Shown: piece by piece, positions 58,284 to 64,000 of the stretch | How positions within the stretch are numbered: the stretch's first letter is position 1 | How the letters are laid out: the number at the start of each line of letters is the position of its first letter | Source of the DNA: [Clostridium] methylpentosum DSM 5476 | GTDB taxonomy: Bacteria; Bacillota; Clostridia; Oscillospirales; Ruminococcaceae | Direction of reading: 5' to 3' | Length of the DNA stretch: 64,000 nt | Assembly (NCBI GenBank): GCA_000158655.1 | Contig: EQ973343.1 | Location: forward strand, 217,019 to 281,018 | Translations under genes and position numbers: made by a program | The notes under the pieces: model-generated | What the model was told of the DNA's origin: nothing | The model's database searches: none | Seen by the model: the letters and a program-made list of their open reading frames with translations, nothing else

Positions 58284-58487
58284 TTATTTGTCGAGATTGT
58301 AACGCTTTTTGAATCTATCAACGCGTCCACCAGTATCGACGAGTTTCTGTCTGCCGGTGAAGAACGGGTGGCATTTAGAACAGATTTCAACTTTGATGTC
58401 CTTTTTCGTTGAACGAGTTTCGATCACATTGCCGCATGCGCACGTAATGGTCGTCGGCTCATACTTAGGATGAATTCCCTGCTTCAT
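58284..58487 (-). CDS. rpmE: 50S ribosomal protein L31 (zinc-type)
   Basis: A 67-residue protein. It is the zinc-binding (C+) form with CACG (about 16-19) and CSKC (about 36-39), and the conserved end [34 protein letters not shown] precedes the ATG. Transcribed alone, from its own promoter. Confidence 0.97.
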   Translation of the reverse strand: MKQGIHPKYEPTTITCACGNVIETRSTKKDIKVEICSKCHPFFTGRQKLVDTGGRVDRFKKRYNLDK

Positions 58488-58561
58488 TGTCGGTCACCTC
58501 CGAAACGTATCATTTCTATTTTAGAATCCAAGCATTCTTAAAAATACTCTATCGTTTATTA

Positions 58562-58590
58562 ATCATATCACAACGCTTGACAAAAATCAA
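58562..58590 (-). promoter_or_regulatory. rpmE promoter overlapping a hairpin
   Basis: TTGATT (58585-58590), 17-bp spacer, TATGAT (58562-58567), minus strand. The spacer and -35 lie inside an AACGCTTGA / TCAAGCGTT hairpin (58572-58595) that has a T-run only on the plus strand. Confidence 0.6.
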
Positions 58591-58640
58591 GCGTTTTTTC
58601 AAAATAATTTTTGGAAACGAAATTTCCGGATTTAACCCAA

Positions 58641-59519
58641 TCAGTTGGAGAAACGCCGGCCCTTCGCCTCGTACATCCTTTGGTCGACACATTCCAGGAA
58701 CGCCTCGGTGTCCCAGCTCGGCTGGTACTGCTCCAGCCCAATGCTGACAGTGACCTGAAAAGGGGTTTCCTCTCCCCCAAAGGAATGGGCGGCAAACCGG
58801 CGGGCGAGTTCGTCACACCGCTGCTGCGCCCCGGCAAGCGGCTGCTCGAAGACCAGGAGGAACTCATCCCCGCCCATTCGGGCGGCCCAGCTCTCCCCGC
58901 TGTCCACCGCGTCGCGGATGTAATCGCAGAGGACCCGGATGACCTCGTCCCCAGTCCGGTGGCCGTACTGGTCGTTGACCTGTTTAAATCGGTCGATGTC
59001 CACAATTGCGGCGGTGATCGGACACTCCTCCTGCTCGGCCCTGCGAATCACAAGAGGAAGCTCGGTTTCAATGTACTGCTTGTTGTACAATCCGGTAAAA
59101 TTGTCCTTGATTGCGACTTCGTTGAATTCAAGAATCAGGCTGGTGATATCGGTGTTGTCCTGATGGAGGACATCGCTGACCATCATGCTGTCGGTCACAT
59201 CCCGCGCAAGCTCTAAGGAATACACCTTTTCGTCCGGCAAAGTCACAGGGATAGCCCAGATCAGGTGCACCCTGCCTTGGAGGTACTCCATCTTCATGAT
59301 CTGGCGGCCCTGCCCGCAGGCGCGTTTGGAGATACAGTTGCGGCAGGGGCGGGTGCGATTCCAGATGTCAAAGCAGTGCTGGCCGGTTTTTAAAAGCTTA
59401 TCGCCACGGTACCGAAAAACCTCGTTGGTCTCAGGGTTGACGAGCCGATACAGTTGAAAAATCCGGTCGGTCGGGCACTGCTGCCGCAGAGTTTCTTCCA
59501 TTTCTTGTATCGCATCCAC
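58641..59519 (-). CDS. Diguanylate cyclase (GGDEF) with PAS-like sensor
   Basis: A cytoplasmic protein of about 292 residues. The GTG at 59519 has GAGGGGGG 8 nt upstream; an ATG 24 nt earlier overlaps this site. The N-terminal PAS-like region (about 10-110) includes a Cys-rich segment, CFDIWNRTRPCRNCISKRAC, possibly metal- or redox-sensing. The GGDEF domain (about 135-290) has DNFTGLYNKQY, DIDRFKQVND and an intact RMGGDEF active site, so it should make c-di-GMP. No RxxD inhibitory site is visible five residues before it. No EAL or PilZ gene is near. Confidence 0.9.
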   Translation of the reverse strand: MDAIQEMEETLRQQCPTDRIFQLYRLVNPETNEVFRYRGDKLLKTGQHCFDIWNRTRPCRNCISKRACGQGRQIMKMEYLQGRVHLIWAIPVTLPDEKVYSLELARDVTDSMMVSDVLHQDNTDITSLILEFNEVAIKDNFTGLYNKQYIETELPLVIRRAEQEECPITAAIVDIDRFKQVNDQYGHRTGDEVIRVLCDYIRDAVDSGESWAARMGGDEFLLVFEQPLAGAQQRCDELARRFAAHSFGGEETPFQVTVSIGLEQYQPSWDTEAFLECVDQRMYEAKGRRFSN

Positions 59520-59552
59520 CTGCTTTTCCCCCCTCTCAAACATTAGGTGCCT

Positions 59553-59581
59553 ATTATATCACAGTTGACCTGATCCGGCAA
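59553..59581 (-). promoter_or_regulatory. Promoter of the GGDEF gene
   Basis: TTGCCG (59576-59581), 17-bp spacer, TATAAT (59553-59558), minus strand. Confidence 0.6.
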
Positions 59582-59989
59582 GTCAATTTCCCGGGCGTCC
59601 TCCCTTCCAGCGGCAACGAAACCTGGAAAACTCCAATACAGTCAGTTTTGCGCTTTCGGTGTTCTCTTGGATGCTCAGTCAGAGAGAAGCCTTTTCTGGA
59701 GGAGGCATGCTGTCGATAAAGCGGCGTTTTTCCAACCCAGAAGCTTTCTGTACGAGCCTCAAGACTTTCCTGCCTGGACATCCGACGCACAGGTGGCCGG
59801 AATGCAGGTTTCTCGGTTCAGCGTCGAGTTGGCCGACAATTACTCCTGCGATAGAGGTGGTATTCTGTGAAGCTTTAACGGTAATAAACATCCAACCGCA
59901 TAGCAGGTGTTGTTTCCTTTTCGGGCATAGCCCTAATACCACTAGCTACGCACAAGTGCATTTTTTATTGGCCTGCCAGCCACGTCTGG
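59582..59989. other. Spacer without a supported gene
   Basis: Several short open frames but none with an RBS and protein-like pattern; probably the decayed 3' side of the IS200-like element to the right. Confidence 0.4.
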
Positions 59990-60450
59990 AATTGCTTGCT
60001 ACCCGTAAACGGGTCTCCCGGGTCAAATAGACTGAATTGATCTATCTCCCGATTCTACTTTAGCTGGTTCGCTTATAACTTTTTATTTCTGCTGTGTTCT
60101 CTCCTACCGCATCGGCATAGTATCCCTTGCACCAAAACTCTCGGTTTCGGTATGCAAACTTCATATTTCCATGCTTCTGAACTATCATTAAATTGCTCTT
60201 TCCTTTTAAATCCCCCTTAAATCCGAAACCCTCATTTTGGGCGGGATACTGAGCAGTAAGTGAATATGATCTGGACATCTTTCTCACTTGGTGGTATCTA
60301 CGCCCTTACACCGACATAACGTTCTAATACTCTCTCGGATGTCTTCTCTTTTTTCATGAAAGAATACTTCTCTTTAATATTTAACCGAAACACGATGTGA
60401 TATTTCCAATTCCATTTTGTATACCCTAAGGGGCAGGCTCTGTGCTAAAC
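59990..60450 (-). pseudogene. Decayed IS200-type TnpA transposase
   Basis: Minus-strand fragments in several frames match TnpA: WNWKYHIVFRLN (about 60370-60410), a damaged HUH region near 60240-60290, then FKGDLKGKSNLMIVQKHGNM and REFWCKGYYADAVGENTAEI (about 60070-60220), and the tail DPFTGSK near 60005. Multiple frameshifts and stops. CCTAAGGGGCAGGCTCTGT at 60425-60443 recurs at the 22-kb relic. The segment 60451-60597 is gene-free. Confidence 0.8.
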
Positions 60451-60597
60451 TTTTTGCATCTGTATTTTGTTCTGACATGATACGGTCTTCTTAATCGTGT
60501 TTTACTTACGTAACTAGCAGGTCACGTTTTATTATACACATTATATCTGAATACATCGCTCCAACTACGCGACTATCGCGTGGTTTTCTTCATACAA

Positions 60598-60625
60598 CAA
60601 GCCGGCACCCGAAAGTGCCGGCTTG
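60598..60625 (-). terminator. Terminator-like hairpin downstream of the phosphohexomutase
   Basis: CAAGCCGGCAC / GTGCCGGCTTG, an 11-bp perfect stem with a 6-nt loop. On the minus strand it is followed by TTGTATG, so the T-tract is weak and apparently interrupted at the IS-like boundary. Confidence 0.65.
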
Positions 60626-60812
60626 ATTCTTCGTCTCTGTCTTGGTCAACAGATCTGTTTCTTATTGTGCGGGGAGGGAGAAACGCAGTTCAAACGCCGC
60701 GCCCGGCCACATGGCAGCAGTCGAGGAGCGGGTGACTGTGCAGCTTCCCTTCCCAGCCATCTCCAGGCCTTCTCTCGATTTTCCCCTGGAAGTGTTGGCC
60801 TGCATAAGCTCT

Positions 60813-62531
60813 TTAAAAGCCGAGAATGCGTTTGAAATCCGTGTTGAGCTGCTGCTCCACTGCGTCGGCCTCATCAAAGGTCTTTCCGGTGGCAGTGTAG
60901 TATGCTTTGATTTTGGGCTCGGTGCCGGATGGGCGGAGGATGACGCTCGCCCCTCCCTCGAGGCGGTACTCAAGCACATCGGATTTTGGAAGCTCAATCG
61001 CACTCTTTTCCCCAGTGAGGAGGTCAGTCGCCTCGGAGAGCTTGTAGTCCGCAAAATAGACCACCTTGCGCCCGCCGATCTCTTCCGGGCGGTTGGCACG
61101 GATATTTGCCATAACCTGGGCCATCCGCTCCATACCGGTCGCGCCCTCGCACACAAAGCTCGACTGGGTGTGGCGGAAGACACCGTACTTATCATACAGT
61201 GCGCTCAGCGCGTCGAGAATGCTGATCCCCTGCTGGCGGTAAAACGCCGCCATTTCACAGATGAGCATCGAGCCGACAACCGCGTCCTTGTCCCGGACGT
61301 AACTTCCGGCGAGATAACCGTAGCTCTCTTCAAAGCCGAAGATGTAGCGGTCCTGTTCCCCGTCCGCCTCGAGCAGGCCGATCTGCTCGCCGATGTATTT
61401 AAATCCGGTGAGCACGTTGCGCAGCTCAACGCCGTATTCAGCGGCAATGTGGGTGATGATATCCGAGGTAACAATTGTCTTGACGCCAACCGGCCGTTTT
61501 GGCATGGTGCCGAGCTTGGTGCGCTCCTTGCAGATGTACTCGAACAGCAGCGCGCCCACCTCGTTGCCGGTGATCAGCACATAGTTCCCCTCTTTGTCCG
61601 GCACTGCGATGCCGACGCGGTCCGCGTCCGGATCGGTTGCGAGCAGCAGGTCGGGCTTGACCGCCGCGCAGTCGCGCAGGCCAAGGGCGAGCGCCTCTTT
61701 GATCTCAGGATTGGGGAAGGGGCAGGTGGTGAAGTTGCCGTCCGGCATCTCCTGCTCTTTGACGACCTGGACATCCTGAACCCCCATCTGGTCGAGCAGG
61801 GTGCGCACCGGGACGTTTCCCGTGCCGTTAAGGGGAGTGTAAACCACCTTGAGATTGGCTTCTTTAAGCGCCTCGGGGTGAATCGACTGCGCCTTGACGT
61901 GGTCGAGATAACTCTGCTCGAGTTCGGGGCTGATGTATTTAATGAGCCCGTTGCCCACCGCCGCGTCAAAGTCTACGAGTTTCACACCCTTGAACGGGTC
62001 GATCTTGGCCGAGTAGGCGAGCACCTTGTCCGCCGACTCGGAAGTCATCTGGCAGCCGTCGGGCCCATAGGCTTTGTAACCGTTGTATTTCGCCGGATTG
62101 TGGCTCGCTGTGACCATGATGCCCGCCTTGCAGCCGAGCTGGCGCACCGCAAACGAGAGGCAGGGGGTCGGCATGAGCTGGCGGTAGATGTGCACGATGA
62201 TGCCGTTGGCCGCGAGCACCCGGGCCGCCTCCCTGGCGAAGATATCCGATTTGATGCGGCTGTCATAACTGATGGCGACCGCCGCGTCACCGTAATCCGC
62301 TTTGAGGTATTCGGCGAGCGCCTGGGTGGTTTTGCGCACCACATAGATGTTCATCCGGTTGGTTCCCGCGCCGATCACCCCGCGCAGACCAGCCGTGCCG
62401 AATTCGAGCTCACGATAAAAGCGGTCCTTGATCGCCTCGCCGTCGCCTTCGATCTGGGCGAGCTCGCGGGTCAGATCCTCGTCCTCCAGCTGTTGTTGTT
62501 TCCACTGGGTGTACAGTTCCATTTCCGTCAT
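60813..62531 (-). CDS. pgcA: Alpha-phosphoglucomutase / phosphohexomutase
   Basis: A 572-residue alpha-D-phosphohexomutase converting glucose 6-phosphate and glucose 1-phosphate, feeding UDP-glucose and wall glycans. The active-site serine loop is TASHNPAKYNGYK (about 140), the metal loop DPDADRVG (about 305), the sugar-binding segment FGFEESYGYLAG (about 400), and the phosphate-binding loop RPSGTEPK near the end. Length and sequence style match PgcA of B. subtilis; a phosphopentomutase 2-like role is also possible. AAGGAG lies 8 nt before the ATG. Confidence 0.93.
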   Translation of the reverse strand: MTEMELYTQWKQQQLEDEDLTRELAQIEGDGEAIKDRFYRELEFGTAGLRGVIGAGTNRMNIYVVRKTTQALAEYLKADYGDAAVAISYDSRIKSDIFAREAARVLAANGIIVHIYRQLMPTPCLSFAVRQLGCKAGIMVTASHNPAKYNGYKAYGPDGCQMTSESADKVLAYSAKIDPFKGVKLVDFDAAVGNGLIKYISPELEQSYLDHVKAQSIHPEALKEANLKVVYTPLNGTGNVPVRTLLDQMGVQDVQVVKEQEMPDGNFTTCPFPNPEIKEALALGLRDCAAVKPDLLLATDPDADRVGIAVPDKEGNYVLITGNEVGALLFEYICKERTKLGTMPKRPVGVKTIVTSDIITHIAAEYGVELRNVLTGFKYIGEQIGLLEADGEQDRYIFGFEESYGYLAGSYVRDKDAVVGSMLICEMAAFYRQQGISILDALSALYDKYGVFRHTQSSFVCEGATGMERMAQVMANIRANRPEEIGGRKVVYFADYKLSEATDLLTGEKSAIELPKSDVLEYRLEGGASVILRPSGTEPKIKAYYTATGKTFDEADAVEQQLNTDFKRILGF

Positions 62532-62596
62532 CGTAAAGTCTCCTTTATCAATAGATTTTCACTGCTGCGCCTTGCACGCGGCAAAAAGTGGTCCGC

Positions 62597-63757
62597 CTAT
62601 TCGCTCAAGACAATATAGGATTCAATCCCGAGGGATTTGAGCGCTTGGATAATCGCGTCGTTCTGCTGCCCGGCTGCGATGACCGGGACGAGCTGGGTGT
62701 CACTGCCCGCGGCTGTCTGCGCCTGCTGCATCAGATAGGTGGTGATGTCGCCGGGCGTTGTGAGGGTCGAGCCGTCTGGGAGCGCAAGCCCCTTTTTGTA
62801 TTCGCTCAGATCAATAATCGGGGAAGCAGTGTCCTCCCCATAGGTAGTTGGATCGCCGCCGTAGAGCGAGGTAGTGAGCCCGGAAAGGGCGCTCCATTTG
62901 TAGGCCACAAGGATGTTGCCCGCGTCCTCAAGCTCTTGGATAAACTGCTTGAGGATCTGGTCCTGCGGCACCCCACCGTCCTGCAGGTTCGCCTGCTTGA
63001 GGCTCACTGGCGGGAACTGAATTCCGTCGACCAGCACCTGCTTAAAGCCCGAGGTGATGAGCTCGTTTGCAATTTCACAGATGTACTCGCGGGCTGACGA
63101 CTTGTAGGGATTCAGCCAGCTCTTTCCGCCCTTCTCCTTTGCGTTGTCCAACCAGGTGGTACCGGTGGTTGTGCCGTAGGTAATCGCGTTGTCATACGCT
63201 GCATTGGAGGCGACATCATCGAGAAATGCGTAGATGTGGGCAATGGGGGTGAGCCCCGCTTCCTCGACTGCTGTGGCGACCGCCGCCGCGTCAACTGCGC
63301 CGGGGGCGATCGACTTCCAAGTCGCCGCCTTTTCAAGTTTGGAGGCGTAGAGCAGGTTGCCCTTCTGGTCTTTCATCGGGATGAGAACAGAAGTGTAGCC
63401 GTCCGCTTTGGCCTGCTCCACAAACGCCTTGATTTTCACCGTGTCGGAGAGCATTGCCTGAGGCAGCTGCACTGCACTGACAAGCTGTGTTTTGGCGGGT
63501 TCCGACGAGGTGCTCGACGAGCTCGGCTGCCAATCCGACGCCGCCGGCTCCTCCGACGAGGCCGAAGCAACCGGCACGTCGCCCGAGGATACCGGGTCGT
63601 GCGCCCCTCCCAGAAACTTGGATGCCAGGAAGTATCCCACTGCGACGATGAGCAAAAACGCAAGGATCATCGCAATGACCTTGAGCGCGCCGCCAGGGGA
63701 GCTGTTCCTGCCTCCGTAAATATTTCCATACCGTTTGATTTTCTTGGGTCTTGCCAC
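62597..63757 (-). CDS. Membrane-anchored putative glycoside hydrolase (GHL10/DUF4015-like)
   Basis: A protein of about 386 residues; GTG 63757 has GGAGGT 9 nt upstream. A basic N-terminus (ARPKKIKRYGNIYGG) is followed by one membrane helix (about 27-48) and a Ser/Pro/Glu linker. The extracytoplasmic part resembles a TIM barrel of the putative-glycosidase families (LDNAKEKGGKSWLNPY, VLVDGIQFPP). These families are linked to wall or sporulation polysaccharides, but no activity is established. It starts 31 nt after the rnfA stop on the same strand, so the two may share a transcript. Substrate unknown. Confidence 0.7.
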   Translation of the reverse strand: MARPKKIKRYGNIYGGRNSSPGGALKVIAMILAFLLIVAVGYFLASKFLGGAHDPVSSGDVPVASASSEEPAASDWQPSSSSTSSEPAKTQLVSAVQLPQAMLSDTVKIKAFVEQAKADGYTSVLIPMKDQKGNLLYASKLEKAATWKSIAPGAVDAAAVATAVEEAGLTPIAHIYAFLDDVASNAAYDNAITYGTTTGTTWLDNAKEKGGKSWLNPYKSSAREYICEIANELITSGFKQVLVDGIQFPPVSLKQANLQDGGVPQDQILKQFIQELEDAGNILVAYKWSALSGLTTSLYGGDPTTYGEDTASPIIDLSEYKKGLALPDGSTLTTPGDITTYLMQQAQTAAGSDTQLVPVIAAGQQNDAIIQALKSLGIESYIVLSE

Positions 63758-63788
63758 TTGAGAGCACCTCCAAATATTTGATGACTTC

Positions 63789-64000
63789 TTAGACCGGAAG
63801 CTGATGCCCAATCAGGCCGTAAAACGCGAGGGAAAGGATACCCACATAGATCATTGTGATTGGGAAGCCGCGGAATGCTTTTGGGATATTGTCGCTGTTG
63901 AGATAGTTATAGGAAATCGCCAGCATCAGCGCGGCGAGGGTAAAGCCGAGTCCGCTGCCCAGGCCAAAGCCGATGGTGGAGGCCAGCGTCATCTTGTAGG
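63789..64000 (-). CDS. rnfA: Electron transport complex subunit RnfA, C-terminal part
   Basis: About 70 C-terminal residues; the start lies beyond the right edge. Two hydrophobic helices (TIGFGLGSGLGFTLAALML, ITMIYVGILSLAFYGLIGH) flank IPKAFRGFP, matching the conserved end of RnfA/RsxA and related NqrE. The Rnf complex couples ferredoxin oxidation to NAD reduction and ion pumping in anaerobes. In Clostridia rnfA precedes or follows rnfB; the rest of the operon is outside the window. NqrE is the alternative; the anaerobic context favours Rnf. Confidence 0.88.
   Translation of the reverse strand, partial: YKMTLASTIGFGLGSGLGFTLAALMLAISYNYLNSDNIPKAFRGFPITMIYVGILSLAFYGLIGHQLPV

Noticed and set aside
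59554-59942. Frames between the GGDEF gene and the IS200 relic as a TnpB gene
   Set aside because: No RuvC-like DED motifs or zinc-finger CxxC pattern could be read in any frame.

Overview
The window reads as a chromosome segment of an anaerobic, spore-forming member of the Clostridia, most like the Oscillospiraceae/Ruminococcaceae group. The reasons are spoIVA next to a SipL-type LysM protein, a PerR-rubrerythrin operon, an RnfA fragment, and LPxTG-like surface glycosidases with long helical C-terminal repeats. The genus assignment is inference; no rRNA gene is present.

Region 1 (1-17.2 kb and 22.8-29.3 kb) is accessory: four very large secreted glycosidases (GH78, two GH106-type, GH95), each beside an AraC-family regulator. 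GH78 and one GH106 are transcribed divergently from their regulators; the second GH106-type gene follows its regulator; the GH95 gene follows a pseudo-receiver/AraC protein. The families act on L-rhamnose and L-fucose/L-galactose linkages, so a pectic (rhamnogalacturonan) or similar deoxyhexose-rich glycan is the likely target. A GH78 relic lies at 11.3-11.5 kb.

Region 2 (17.2-22.8 kb) holds two small genes (a Cys-rich protein and a ribbon-helix-helix protein) with divergent promoters, then spoIVA and sipL with a candidate sigma-E promoter, then a 39-bp tandem repeat and decayed DNA including an IS200-like relic.

Region 3 (29.3-39.3 kb) holds IS-like debris, perR-rbr, an orphan surface-type domain, an esterase, a short promoter-to-terminator unit, rtcB, sbcD-sbcC and a broken IS200-type element.

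Region 4 (39.3-51.5 kb, all minus strand) is the transcription/translation core: rpoB-rpoC-rpsL-rpsG-fusA-tuf, with a consensus promoter directly upstream of rpoB.

Region 5 (51.9-64 kb, minus strand) holds a metallophosphoesterase, a PH-like protein, the yigZ-dgt-dnaG-rpoD-rrf2 cluster, rpmE, a GGDEF protein, another IS200 relic, a phosphohexomutase, a membrane-anchored GHL10-like protein and the end of rnfA. Most long plus-strand open frames in regions 4 and 5 are antisense shadows.
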